A DNA stretch of 64,000 nucleotides from a bacterium (GTDB taxonomy: Bacteria; Desulfobacterota; DSWW01): assembly GCA_028277985.1 (NCBI GenBank), contig JANQFG010000106.1, positions 1 to 64,000 on the forward strand, given 5' to 3'. Below, one piece after another: positions 25,976 to 34,844 of the stretch. Within the stretch, counting starts at the first letter, position 1; each line of letters opens with the position of its first letter. Below the pieces are notes generated by a model. That model saw only the letters and a list, made by a program, of their open reading frames with translations. It searched no databases and was not told where the DNA came from. The position numbers and the translations under genes are program-made.

Positions 25976-28585
25976 TCAGACGGATTCGGCCGGTTCGCCG
26001 GGCAATCCGTCCGGGTACGCAGGTAGGGTGAGACGAAAGGTGGTCCCCTTTCCGAGGGTCGAGGATACCTCCAGCGTCCCCCCGTGTTCCTTGACCATCT
26101 TGCGCGTCAGGCTGAGCCCCAGTCCCGTTCCTTCCACACGGTCGGAGGTCGTGAAAAAGGGATCGAAGATCTTGGACAGGTGGTCTGCCGGGATCCCATA
26201 GCCTGTGTCCGTCACGACGACCTCGATGAAGGGATGGTTGCCGGGCTGACGGATCGTCTCACGGCTTTCGATCTTCAGGGTGCCTCCTTCGGGCATCGCC
26301 TTGTAGGCGTTCGAGTACAGGTTCAGAAAGACCTGGATCAAGTCCGCCTTCCTTCCGAAAAGGCCGTCCGCGTCCAATGCCTTCTCGACCCGAATGCCCC
26401 GCTCCTTGAAAAGCTCGGACAGGAGGACCTCGGTTCCTTCCAGGAGGGCGCCAAGACGGAGCATTTCGGGCGGACGGTCGGGCCTGCGGGCGAACTGAAG
26501 CAGATCATCGATGATCGAGAATGACTTGTCCAGGCTCTTGAGCACGATCTGAAGCTGTTCTTTGACCGTCCGGGTGGGCCTCGCCGTCTCCGTGTCGGTC
26601 GTATAGCATGCGATGCGGCCTGCGTCGATCTCTTCGAGCAGGAGTTCCAGGATACCCTTTACCGCCCCGAGGGGGCTTCGCAGGTTGTGGGCCGTGCCGG
26701 CGGCCAGCTCGCCCACCGAGGCCATACGTGCAGACTCCAGCAACTGTCTCTGGAGAAGGCGTTCCTCCGTCACGTCCTGCAGGATGCAGAGCAGGGCACT
26801 CTCTCCGTTAGATTCTCTTCCCACTGGAACGAGGCCCCATTGATGAATGCGCTCGGGGCCTTCCTTCGCCTCCCACAGGCTCGTCTCTCCCCTTGAGAAC
26901 CGCTCTCCTTTTAGAATCGCCTCTCTGGCCTTGGACAGCAGGGGATCCGGAAAGACCTCGGTGAAGGGCCTGCCCCTGTCCAGGAGGCTCTCGGGCAGCA
27001 TGGCTCGCGCTGCAGGGTTCTCGCACCGAATGACCCCCTCCTCGCTCAACAGGAGCAGTCCGATCGGAATGCTGTCGAGGATGTTCTCCTTCTGAACCTT
27101 TTCCCGCTCAACCTTTGTTCTCTCCCTGTCGAGCTGCCCGAGCGAGCTTTCGAGATTCTGTGCCAGTCTCCGGATCTCCTGGTGGGAATGGATCCGCTCG
27201 ATCGCCTCTGAAGCGAGCTTTGCGCAGGACGCCAGCAGCAGGCCCATCCTCTCCAGCGGCAACGTGTCCTCGTTCGACGGCCGTACTCTCAGGTGGCCGA
27301 GCAGGCCATGCTTTCCGACGAGATCTACGAAGAGCCAGGATGTGCCGGGTTCCTTGACATCATAAGGCTCCTGCCCACGGGACTGTTCGAGCAGGATGGT
27401 CTGGCAGTGCCCCGTGTCCATGTCCTTCCTGGCCCTTGCGAGCAGTTCCCATTGCCCGTCCAGAAAGAGGGTCGAGACGGTCTCCTGAAAAGGGAAGGCA
27501 TTGACCAGGGTCTCCGTGAGATGTCGAAGTGCGTCGCGTAATGAATTGCAGCCCTGCAGATGAAGGCCCAGGGAATTGATCCCGGTAAGCTCCTTTTCCC
27601 TCTCCATCAGACTTCTCTGCCGCGCTTCCTGATCCTGCCTCATCCCTCCGAGGGCGGAGTTCGCCCCCGCCAGGACCGGAAAGAAAGAAGCCAGCGTCAC
27701 GGGGCTCCAGTCCACTCTGGCAAGAAGCGCCTGTGCAGTACGTTCCACCTCCTGCCTGGCATCCTCGAGGTGCTCCCGGGAAAGGGAAAGCCCCTTGAGG
27801 AGTCGATCCGGGATTTCGGTCGGGTCCTGGTCTTCCGCCCGCCCGGTCCGATACCCTTCGGAGAGCCGATTCGCCAGGTGCACCAGGCGACACAGCGTCT
27901 GGGGATAGGATCCGTCCAGGAAGTCCTGCGAGGGATTGTGATGATGCTGCGTGACGCTGCTGTAGAGCAGTGGGATCTTCCAGTGCTCGAGGATCCGACG
28001 GCCCACATCTGCGTGGTCCCAGCCGATTCGATCCCTCTCGGCCTGGCAGAGGGGAATGCCTTCGGTCCTAGCGTGGGAGACCACGGAGACGTACTCTCCC
28101 TTCAGGGTCACCGAAAGGAACACCTTGCCCAAGTCGTGGAGCAGCCCGGACACATAGGACTCTTCCGGGTCCACAGAGGGGGTCGTCCGCGTGGCCAGAG
28201 CCCTTGCCCAGATGGCTGTTTCGATGCTGTGCGTCCACAGACCGCCAAGGTCGATCCCGTAGTCGACGCGGTGATCCGAAAAGAGCTCGAGGGTCGGGCA
28301 ACTGAGGGCGATTCCTCGCAGAATCCCATGCCCGGTCTTCGAAAGGGCGGTCCGCAGGGAGGTGATGCTGCCGGCCCGGCCCTGATCGGGTGCATTGGCC
28401 GCCCGGAGGACCATTGCGGTGAGGGGAGGATCGAGTTCGATCACCTCCGCCAGCTCTTCCAGGGAGGATTCCGTGCTCAGGGCCCTCTCGATCGCAACGG
28501 AGGCTATCGCTGGGAGGGTGGGGAGTGCGTCGAGCGCCTCAAGGCGGTGTCGGAGATACACCTCGTCGGTGGTGTCTGGACTCAT
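25976..28585 (-). CDS. HDOD-GAF-like-PAS histidine kinase
   Basis: In this roughly 869-residue cytoplasmic protein an HDOD domain fills the first 240 or so residues and, unusually for HDOD, retains an HD-type GLLHDLGK plus an HHHN stretch that could bind metal. A GAF-like region (about 340-450), a coiled coil and a PAS domain (about 500-620) follow. The kinase core has H-box AAGTAHNLRSPLG and HATPase motifs NLYSNAYKAM, DTGYGIP and GTGLGLSLT. The ATG at 28585 has GAGAGG 12 bases upstream; a GTG at 28597 is the alternative. It is the first gene of a reverse operon with the REC-PAS kinase, behind a clear promoter. Confidence 0.87.
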   Translation of the reverse strand: MSPDTTDEVYLRHRLEALDALPTLPAIASVAIERALSTESSLEELAEVIELDPPLTAMVLRAANAPDQGRAGSITSLRTALSKTGHGILRGIALSCPTLELFSDHRVDYGIDLGGLWTHSIETAIWARALATRTTPSVDPEESYVSGLLHDLGKVFLSVTLKGEYVSVVSHARTEGIPLCQAERDRIGWDHADVGRRILEHWKIPLLYSSVTQHHHNPSQDFLDGSYPQTLCRLVHLANRLSEGYRTGRAEDQDPTEIPDRLLKGLSLSREHLEDARQEVERTAQALLARVDWSPVTLASFFPVLAGANSALGGMRQDQEARQRSLMEREKELTGINSLGLHLQGCNSLRDALRHLTETLVNAFPFQETVSTLFLDGQWELLARARKDMDTGHCQTILLEQSRGQEPYDVKEPGTSWLFVDLVGKHGLLGHLRVRPSNEDTLPLERMGLLLASCAKLASEAIERIHSHQEIRRLAQNLESSLGQLDRERTKVEREKVQKENILDSIPIGLLLLSEEGVIRCENPAARAMLPESLLDRGRPFTEVFPDPLLSKAREAILKGERFSRGETSLWEAKEGPERIHQWGLVPVGRESNGESALLCILQDVTEERLLQRQLLESARMASVGELAAGTAHNLRSPLGAVKGILELLLEEIDAGRIACYTTDTETARPTRTVKEQLQIVLKSLDKSFSIIDDLLQFARRPDRPPEMLRLGALLEGTEVLLSELFKERGIRVEKALDADGLFGRKADLIQVFLNLYSNAYKAMPEGGTLKIESRETIRQPGNHPFIEVVVTDTGYGIPADHLSKIFDPFFTTSDRVEGTGLGLSLTRKMVKEHGGTLEVSSTLGKGTTFRLTLPAYPDGLPGEPAESV

Positions 28586-28668
28586 AGGGGGCCACACCCT
28601 CTCGACAGCCTCAAAAGGGAACAGAACTACGCTTTCCGTCTTCTAACGAAGTGCGGGTCCTGTGTATG

Positions 28669-28696
28669 ATTGTATTTTATTCGGTCGAGAAGTCAA
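28669..28696 (-). promoter_or_regulatory. Sigma70 promoter of the signalling operon
   Basis: On the minus strand TTGACT (28691-28696) and TACAAT (28669-28674) are separated by 16 bases. The surroundings are AT-rich, and the start codon lies about 75 bases downstream of the expected transcription start. Confidence 0.7.
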
Positions 28697-28839
28697 CATA
28701 AAACTTAAAGCACATTCTGACGTTCTCCTGTAACTATCTCCGATGAAACAGTTTTCGGCATTTCAGATGGAGGAGGTGTGCCTGGACGGAAGCGCGGTGA
28801 GACAAGTGGGGTGTGGAGGACGGGCGTCCTGGTGGCCCA

Positions 28840-29760
28840 CTACAGCAGAGGGGCAATGGCCGAGTATACGAGATCCGCTACGAATTCCTGCCCTTCCGGC
28901 GTCAAGTGCAGGCCGTAATCATCAAGAAAGGATTCCCAGCCGGGTTCGAGCACGATGGCCTGGTACAGGTCGACCCAGTCGATCCCGTTGGCGATTGCAT
29001 AGCCGCGCAGGGCCGCGTTCCAGTCCTCGGTGGTCGGTGCGGTCTGATCGTACAGCAGGGCCTCGCGCGTCCTTGGAGGTACGGTGAGGAGAATCGGATG
29101 GAGGGATTGGGCATTCGCCTGGGCGATCATCTGATCCAGGGATGCGATCATCTGTCCCACGGGCGTGTTTCGGGTGTCGGTGACGTCATTTGCGCCCTCC
29201 AGGATGTAGATATATTCGACTCCATCATGGATGGACAGGACTTCGCCTAGCCTTTGAGCCCCCTCGGACATGGTTTCCCCGGCTTTTCCTTCGTTGATGA
29301 CCAGCGAGGGCCCGATGTACTGGTTGAGCATGGTATCGACCATGTGGGTGTGGTAGGTCCACGGCCCCACGAGCGAGTCTCCGAAAGCGAGGATTCGATG
29401 GACGATCGGCGCGGCGTCTACCTGGAAAGGCTGAATGTTGCTCACCAGGATCAAGCCCACCCAGAGCGAAACACGAACTTCTCCGTTGAGACCGGCAGGG
29501 ATTTCCACAACGACCTCATTCGGGTCCTGGCTGATGATCGACTGGGTGCGAATGCTCCCGAAGAGCACCTCCAATTGGCTGGGCAGGGGTCCGTTTGCAC
29601 CCACGAGGCTTCGTACGGCGAGCCGGTCGCCCACGTTTGCGTGATGGGGCACCATACTGTCGATGAAGAAGCTGCATCCGCAAAGGATCGCCGACATGGA
29701 GAGCAGGACCAAACAGGCAAGGGTCCGGGTCGCTCCCAGCGGATCTCCTCGTTGTGCCAT
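28840..29760 (-). CDS. SGNH/GDSL hydrolase lipoprotein with IPT-like domain
   Basis: This 306-residue protein has a lipoprotein signal ending in the lipobox LCGC (C29 as the acylated residue). Residues 33-110 resemble an IPT/TIG immunoglobulin-like domain (PHHANVGDRL, VEIPAGLNGEVRVSL). The SGNH domain follows: block I AFGDSL with S129, block III GAND with N191, and DDYGLHLTPEG with the catalytic Asp/His near the C-terminus. It should be an exported esterase or deacylase on the envelope, perhaps acting on acylated glycans. The ATG at 29760 has GAGGAG six bases upstream. Confidence 0.85.
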   Translation of the reverse strand: MAQRGDPLGATRTLACLVLLSMSAILCGCSFFIDSMVPHHANVGDRLAVRSLVGANGPLPSQLEVLFGSIRTQSIISQDPNEVVVEIPAGLNGEVRVSLWVGLILVSNIQPFQVDAAPIVHRILAFGDSLVGPWTYHTHMVDTMLNQYIGPSLVINEGKAGETMSEGAQRLGEVLSIHDGVEYIYILEGANDVTDTRNTPVGQMIASLDQMIAQANAQSLHPILLTVPPRTREALLYDQTAPTTEDWNAALRGYAIANGIDWVDLYQAIVLEPGWESFLDDYGLHLTPEGQEFVADLVYSAIAPLL

Positions 29761-30133
29761 GCGTGGCTCCTCGCACATTCGTTGAGGTTTTTCCTCGGGC
29801 CGGTTCTCAGTGAGAGGCCGTTGTACCTCTTAAATCAATCAAACGAAATTATAAGATGACTAGGTTAGAGCAAAGGGACATCAAAATCAAGAGGTGCTCA
29901 CGGGTGGTCGAAGCCGACCCTCTGACAGTGGCCGGTCCAGACCATCCGGTAGTATGTTGATCGGTCTATTTGCAGAGCCTCATGAGCTTTGAACTCGTGT
30001 TTCTCCCCGTCTCAAGGGACGCAACTTCGTTGACAGGTAGGAGGAATTTTGGTTTTCTTACAAATTGCGGGTACATGAGGGCCGCCCGCCCCGTGCCCGC
30101 GCGACCCGAAGGCCTGATTCGTGAGGTGCTCCC
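29761..30133. other. Divergent intergenic region between SGNH lipoprotein and Sm-like gene
   Basis: A 373-base gap. A perfect TATAAT on the minus strand (29848-29853) could be the -10 of the SGNH gene. On the plus strand TTGACA at 30030-30035 is followed by an AT-rich stretch, but no -10 at standard spacing is evident. No conserved reading frame is seen. Confidence 0.4.
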
Positions 30134-30727
30134 ATGGCGAGACGCAAGAGGCAGGGACCGCCGGAAGAACAGGATCCGCTGGAAGGACTCCCGGAGTACC
30201 TGAAGGCGCATCAGAGAGAATCCTTGTTCCAGCGAGAGTCGGGCAAGGGCACTTCCTGGTGTCTCTTTCTCCATGGGGATCAACGAAAAAGGGGCAAGAT
30301 CCAGAAGGATGAGACCTACGAGATCGATATTGAGACCCGGGACGGCGTGGTCGAGCAGATTCACAAGGTAAACGTGAAGATGGTCTGCGAGGCTGCCAAA
30401 GAGGAGGAAGTACTCCGCCTTCTGGGCACGAACGAAGACTTGAAAGGGGCGCCCCAAGGCCCCCACTTCGGCCCCCGCTATCGGCACCATATCAAGAACA
30501 AGACCTTGTTCCCTCTGATGAATCGCAAGGAGGTCCTGTTCTTCTCGACCTTGGAGGGAGAGGTGCTTCGCGGGATCGTGACCGACTTCTCCCGGTTCGA
30601 GATTCGTCTCAGCATGAAGGGAGGCGTTTCGGTCATCCTCCTGCGGCACGCTCTGTTCGATGTACGGGACAAGAAGGGCCGGTCCTACTCCAAAGAAGCT
30701 GTGGAGAAGACAGGGAAGTACTGGTAG
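30134..30727 (+). CDS. Putative tandem Sm-fold (Hfq-like) RNA-binding protein
   Basis: In this 197-residue protein I see two Sm/Hfq-like units. Unit 1 (about residues 41-84) has WCLFLHGDQRKRGKI then YEIDIETRDG and IHKVNV. Unit 2 (about 131-178) has the Hfq pattern very clearly: GEVLRGIVTDFSRFEIRL followed by LLRHALFDVR, compared with Hfq GIKLQGQIESFDQFVILL and YKHAIS. Hfq forms hexamers that bind small RNAs and mRNAs; a double-Sm protein might assemble as a trimer of two-domain subunits. This is inference from pattern matching by eye. It sits alone between divergent and convergent neighbours, followed seven bases later by a dispersed repeat. Confidence 0.68.
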   Translation: MARRKRQGPPEEQDPLEGLPEYLKAHQRESLFQRESGKGTSWCLFLHGDQRKRGKIQKDETYEIDIETRDGVVEQIHKVNVKMVCEAAKEEEVLRLLGTNEDLKGAPQGPHFGPRYRHHIKNKTLFPLMNRKEVLFFSTLEGEVLRGIVTDFSRFEIRLSMKGGVSVILLRHALFDVRDKKGRSYSKEAVEKTGKYW

Positions 30728-30733
30728 GAACTA

Positions 30734-30770
30734 CAGGGGGCAGGGATCAGGGGTCAGGCCTCGCCCAACC
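30734..30770 (+). repeat. Dispersed 37-base G-rich repeat, copy downstream of the Sm-like gene
   Basis: This is the near-identical partner of the 22763 copy. It lies between two convergent genes, seven bases after the stop of the plus-strand gene. Confidence 0.75.
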
Positions 30771-30792
30771 ACACCACGGAGAAACTGCGCCG

Positions 30793-32577
30793 TTACTCGT
30801 CGTAGAGCGAATCGAGAAGGTCCTTGAAACGCTCTTCGATGATCCTTCTGCGGATCTTCAAGGTTGGGGTCAACTCCCCCTCTTCCACTTCGAGCGGGCG
30901 AGGAAGCAGCGCGAACCGCTTGATCGTCTCGTAGCGGGCGAAGTGCTTGTTGACCTTGTCGACGATCGCCTGCACATCCTCGAGCAGGGCCGGATTGTCG
31001 AGGATCGCACTGTACGACCTGTAGTCGATTCCTTTCTCCTTGGCCCACTCTTCGAGATTCACCGGGTCGAGTCCCAGCAGGGCGGTCAGATACTTCCTGC
31101 GGTCTCCGTGCAGGAGGGCCTGCTCGATCAAGGGATGGTCCTTGAGCATGTTCTCGATGTTTGCGGGGGTGACGTTCTTCCCTCCGGCCGTGATGATGAT
31201 CTCTTTCTTTCTGCCGGTGATCCAGAGGAACCCGTCCTCGTCGAGACGACCCACGTCTCCGGTGCGAATCCACCCGTCCTCTGTCAGTGTTTCTGCCGTG
31301 AGCTGCGGTTGATTCAGGTATCCCTTGAAGACGATGTCTCCCCGGACGAGGATTTCACCGTCTTCGGCGATCCTCAGTTCTGTTCCGGGCAGTGCTTTGC
31401 CAACGGACCCGAGGCGGTAGTCGTCCTCGAGGTTGAGCGTGGCAAAGCAACTCACCTCGGTCTGCCCCCATGCTTCCAGGACGCGCATGCCTGCCGCATG
31501 GAAGAATTCGATGATCTCGAGCGAGATGGGTGCGGAGGAAGAGAGAAAGTATCGGACCCTGCCGCCGAAAATCTCCCGTATCTTTCGAAAGACGAGGCGG
31601 TCGGCGACCGCCCTTTGCATCCGGAGGGCCAGTGTTGGGGGACGTCCGGCCTGTTCGAGCCGACTGGCCTCCCTGCCGACCCGTTCGGCCCACAGAAAGA
31701 CGCTTCTCGCCAGGGGCGATGCCTGCTCCGCCTCTGCGCGAACCCGGGCGTAGGCCTTCTCGAAGATCCTGGGAACGCTGCCGAAGACCGTGGGTCGAAT
31801 CTCCCGCATATCGTCCAGGATGCAGTTGAAATCTTCCACAAAGGCAGCGGAGCAGCCTCGGTAGATTCGATTGTAGTGTCCCGGCACCCTCTCCCCCACG
31901 TGGGCCAGAGGGAGGAAGAACATCATTACATCCCGATGATCCGTGGCCCCCATGGTATCCAGCAGCTTGAGTTGGGCCATGATGTTCCTGTGGCTGAGCA
32001 TGGCCCCCTTGGGGGGGCCTGTCGTGCCGGAAGTGTAGATCAGGACGGCCACGTCGTCCGGTTGCGTCTTCTCCTCTGTCCGGACCGTCAAGCCCGGGTC
32101 GTCCTCGAGGGCCGCCCGACCCTTGTCTTCCAGTTCGTCGAGGCACATCAGGTCATGATCGCCCGCCGGTGGTTCCCAGAGAATCGGGCGGTCCAAGGCG
32201 GGAAGCTTGTCGAAATAGGGCGAGAGCTTTTCCGCCTGCCGGGAGTCTTCGAGGAACAGCCACCGGGTGGAGGAATCCTCCAGGATGTAGGAGCATTGCT
32301 CCCCTATGAGGGTGGGATAGATGCCGACGCTGACGCCGCCGGCACGTAGAACGGCCAGATCGCACAGGGCCCATTCCAGGCAGGTCCGGCCGAGGATGGA
32401 GACCACATCCCCGGGCCGGATCCCCAGGGAGACAAGCCCGGCCGCGATCCTGTCCACCCTTTCGTCGGCCTGCTTCCACGTCATCGGTTTCCAATGTCCA
32501 TCCTGCCTCACGAGGTAGGCTGTCAGGTCCGGCGAGCTTGCTCGACGAGATCGGAGCAGGTCGGTCAGCTTCTCCAT
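30793..32577 (-). CDS. AMP-dependent long-chain acyl-CoA synthetase family protein
   Basis: The 594-residue adenylate-forming enzyme has the P-loop-like A3 motif LIYTSGTTGPPKGAMLSH, A5 WGQTEVS, A7-A8 RTGDVGRLDEDGFLWITGRKKEII and a large insertion before the C-terminal domain, typical of long-chain fatty acid (FadD/FACL-type) ligases. It activates a carboxylic acid with ATP and CoA at the cytoplasmic side. The ATG at 32577 is chosen from an AAGGA-type ribosome-binding site four bases upstream. It lies downstream of the SCP2 gene on the same strand, but an intrinsic terminator separates them. Confidence 0.92.
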   Translation of the reverse strand: MEKLTDLLRSRRASSPDLTAYLVRQDGHWKPMTWKQADERVDRIAAGLVSLGIRPGDVVSILGRTCLEWALCDLAVLRAGGVSVGIYPTLIGEQCSYILEDSSTRWLFLEDSRQAEKLSPYFDKLPALDRPILWEPPAGDHDLMCLDELEDKGRAALEDDPGLTVRTEEKTQPDDVAVLIYTSGTTGPPKGAMLSHRNIMAQLKLLDTMGATDHRDVMMFFLPLAHVGERVPGHYNRIYRGCSAAFVEDFNCILDDMREIRPTVFGSVPRIFEKAYARVRAEAEQASPLARSVFLWAERVGREASRLEQAGRPPTLALRMQRAVADRLVFRKIREIFGGRVRYFLSSSAPISLEIIEFFHAAGMRVLEAWGQTEVSCFATLNLEDDYRLGSVGKALPGTELRIAEDGEILVRGDIVFKGYLNQPQLTAETLTEDGWIRTGDVGRLDEDGFLWITGRKKEIIITAGGKNVTPANIENMLKDHPLIEQALLHGDRRKYLTALLGLDPVNLEEWAKEKGIDYRSYSAILDNPALLEDVQAIVDKVNKHFARYETIKRFALLPRPLEVEEGELTPTLKIRRRIIEERFKDLLDSLYDE

Positions 32578-32603
32578 GGGGTTCCTTCTCCAGGACAATG
32601 GAG

Positions 32604-32639
32604 GCGGAAAGAAAAGAGGGCCTTGCAGCAAGACCCTCT
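32604..32639 (-). terminator. Intrinsic terminator after the SCP2 gene
   Basis: Read on the minus strand, AGAGGGTCTTG and CAAGGCCCTCT form an 11-base-pair stem (one T-G wobble) with loop CTG, followed by TTTTCTTT. It ends transcription of the SCP2 gene before the acyl-CoA synthetase gene. Confidence 0.8.
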
Positions 32640-32674
32640 CGTCTTTCAAGTTTTGGGGATAGCCTTGAGTCTGA

Positions 32675-33040
32675 TCAGCCGCCCATGATCGATCCGAGTT
32701 TCATGGCGAGGCTCATGTCTCCGCTGATCTTGATCTTGCCGGACATGAAGGCCATCTGAGGATTGAGCCTGCCGGCGTTGATCTCTCTCCAGTCATCGAC
32801 ATTCTGGGTGATGGTCAGCTTGGGTGCCTCTGCCTTTCCCTTGTTCGTCTTGATCTCGCCGGCCGCCAACTCCATGTAGTAGTCACCGCCGCCCTCGCCC
32901 GTGAGCACGATCTGGATCACGGTATTGATGTCCTTGATCTTGGCTGCCTGATCCGGGTTCGCTGCTGCCTGCTCTGGAATCCATTTCAGATAAAAGTCAT
33001 CCGGTGTGATATCCTCTGGGGGTGTGGGCCTATCAGCCAT
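32675..33040 (-). CDS. SCP2 sterol-binding domain protein
   Basis: This 121-residue single-domain protein resembles the SCP2 fold: an N-terminal helix, IVLTGEGGGDYYMELAAG-like strands, a hydrophobic core and a C-terminal amphipathic helix with MSGKIKISGDMSLAMKLGSIM, the classic SCP2 ending. SCP2 proteins bind lipids or acyl-CoA. Its position ahead of an acyl-CoA synthetase fits lipid handling. The ATG at 33040 has GGAGG six bases upstream. An intrinsic terminator follows. Confidence 0.85.
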   Translation of the reverse strand: MADRPTPPEDITPDDFYLKWIPEQAAANPDQAAKIKDINTVIQIVLTGEGGGDYYMELAAGEIKTNKGKAEAPKLTITQNVDDWREINAGRLNPQMAFMSGKIKISGDMSLAMKLGSIMGG

Positions 33041-33153
33041 TCTCATCCTCCTCTTTTGGTGTGTGGGTTCCCCTTCTGGGAGGTTTCGTGAACGCGAGGC
33101 TCCTTCGCGACCCATTTCTTAGTACATTCTGCGGCAAGATTCAAGTGTTTTCA

Positions 33154-33183
33154 TTGCAATCCTTCAATTTAGCATGCTATAAG
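33154..33183 (+). promoter_or_regulatory. Promoter of nikR
   Basis: TTGCAA (33154-33159), an 18-base spacer and an extended -10 TGC-TATAAG (33178-33183) lie 87 bases before the nikR start. Confidence 0.5.
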
Positions 33184-33269
33184 ACCCGAGCAACTTGACC
33201 CGCCCTACGGCGTGCGGTTTCGGGTGGGGCAACACAAGGAAGACGGCCACAGCAGGACAGGGGATCCCC

Positions 33270-33689
33270 ATGGATGAGTTGGTTCGATTCGGAGTTTCGA
33301 TCAGCTCCCACTTGCTCAGACAGTTCGATCAACTCATCTCCGGCAGAGGATACGTGAATCGGTCCGAGGCGATCAGGGACCTGATTCGAAAGTATCTGGT
33401 GGAGCATGAATGGGAGCGGGGCGACAAGGAAACGCTCGGCACTCTTACCCTCCTCTACAACCATCATGTCCGGGAATTACCGGATCGCCTGGAGCACCTG
33501 CAGCATGAGCACTATCATCGCATCATCTCCACCATGCATGTTCACGTGGACGAACAGAACTGCCTGGAGGTGACGGTCTTGAGAGGCAAGCCGGCCGAGA
33601 TCCGTGAGCTCGCCGACAGCATTCTGGGCGTGAAGGGCGTGAAACACGGACAGCTGGTCATGACGTCCAAAGGAACAGAACTCGATTAG
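33270..33689 (+). CDS. nikR: Nickel-responsive regulator NikR
   Basis: This 139-residue protein has an N-terminal ribbon-helix-helix DNA-binding domain (residues 1-45, VRFGVSISSHLLRQFDQLI, NRSEAIRDLIR) and a C-terminal ACT-like domain. All four high-affinity nickel ligands of E. coli NikR are conserved: H79, H90, H92 and C98 (STMHVHVDEQNC). It binds operator DNA when loaded with Ni2+ and tetramerises. No nickel transporter, hydrogenase or urease genes are in this window, so the targets lie elsewhere. gpsA starts 16 bases later and may be cotranscribed. Confidence 0.92.
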   Translation: MDELVRFGVSISSHLLRQFDQLISGRGYVNRSEAIRDLIRKYLVEHEWERGDKETLGTLTLLYNHHVRELPDRLEHLQHEHYHRIISTMHVHVDEQNCLEVTVLRGKPAEIRELADSILGVKGVKHGQLVMTSKGTELD

Positions 33690-33705
33690 CAGGGAGAGTC
33701 GAACC

Positions 33706-34734
33706 ATGTTGCGGGTGTGCGTTTTCGGAAGCGGCGGATGGGGAACGGCGCTCGCCCAGCTCTGTGCCGTGCGAGGTTATCAAGTCACACAATGGGTGAG
33801 GGAAGCGGAGGTTTTCGAGGCGATCAACGGCCGGCATCTGAACCCCCTCTTTCTCCCCGATGTTTCTCTGTCCCCGCGTATCACGGCGACGCGCGACGAG
33901 AAAGAGGCCCTCGAAGGGGCGGACCTCGTCCTGCTGGTGATTCCTTCCCAGTTCATCCGTGAAGTGGTCCTGCGGATTCGCTACCTTCTGCCCACCAACG
34001 CGCCGATCGTCTGTTGCAGCAAGGGGATCGAGAAGGAGAGCCTCGAGCTCATGTCCGAGATCCTCACCGGAGAGCTTCCCGGGAAGTACCATCCTTACCT
34101 GACCTATCTGTCCGGGCCGAGCTTTGCCAAGGAGGTTGCGGAAGGGAAACCGGCGAATGTCACGGTCGCCGGACAGAGTGAAAGCGTACGGAAGCGGGTG
34201 CAGGATCTGATGGGAGGATCTTCTTTCCGAATCTATACCTCTGCGGATGTGGTGGGGGTTCTGGTGGGAGGCGCCGTCAAGAATGTGCTTGCCATCGCGG
34301 TGGGCGCATGCGACGCCATGGGATTCGGCCTGAACGCCCAGGCGAGCCTGATCACGAGAGGGCTGGCGGAGGTCACCCGGCTGGCCGTGGCCAAGGGGGC
34401 CAATCCTCTTACGTTGAGCGGTCACGCCGGCATCGGTGACCTGGTCCTTACCTGCACCGGCTCGTTGAGCAGGAATCGGAGGGTCGGATTCGAGCTCGGA
34501 ACCGGAAAATCCCTGGAGGAAATCGTAAGTTCGATGAAAATGGTGGCCGAAGGGGTGGAGACGGCCCACTCGGTCTCGCACCTCGCAAGAAAGCTGGAAG
34601 TGTCCATGCCCATATCCGAGCAGGTCGCCCTGGTTCTCCATCAGGGTAAGCAGCTCCAATCGGCAGCGATCGAGCTCATGGAGCGACCTCTGCGAGAGGA
34701 GTTGGACGAGAACGACAAGGCCTCCATCTCCTGA
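33706..34734 (+). CDS. gpsA: Glycerol-3-phosphate dehydrogenase [NAD(P)+]
   Basis: The 342-residue enzyme has the Rossmann motif FGSGGWGTALA at residues 7-17, the family block GPSFAKEVA, the catalytic lysine in GGAVKNVLAIAVG and GIGDLVLTCTGSLSRNRR. It reduces dihydroxyacetone phosphate to sn-glycerol 3-phosphate for phospholipid synthesis in the cytoplasm. It follows nikR by 16 bases. Confidence 0.96.
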   Translation: MLRVCVFGSGGWGTALAQLCAVRGYQVTQWVREAEVFEAINGRHLNPLFLPDVSLSPRITATRDEKEALEGADLVLLVIPSQFIREVVLRIRYLLPTNAPIVCCSKGIEKESLELMSEILTGELPGKYHPYLTYLSGPSFAKEVAEGKPANVTVAGQSESVRKRVQDLMGGSSFRIYTSADVVGVLVGGAVKNVLAIAVGACDAMGFGLNAQASLITRGLAEVTRLAVAKGANPLTLSGHAGIGDLVLTCTGSLSRNRRVGFELGTGKSLEEIVSSMKMVAEGVETAHSVSHLARKLEVSMPISEQVALVLHQGKQLQSAAIELMERPLREELDENDKASIS

Positions 34735-34844
34735 TCCCACCGAAGAAGCGCCGCACCCGACCGCATCCAGACAGAGGCAAGACTCGCATCCTCAAAGGGG
34801 ATTCGAGAATCGAAAGGGTAGGAGACCCTAACCTGGAGCAATGG

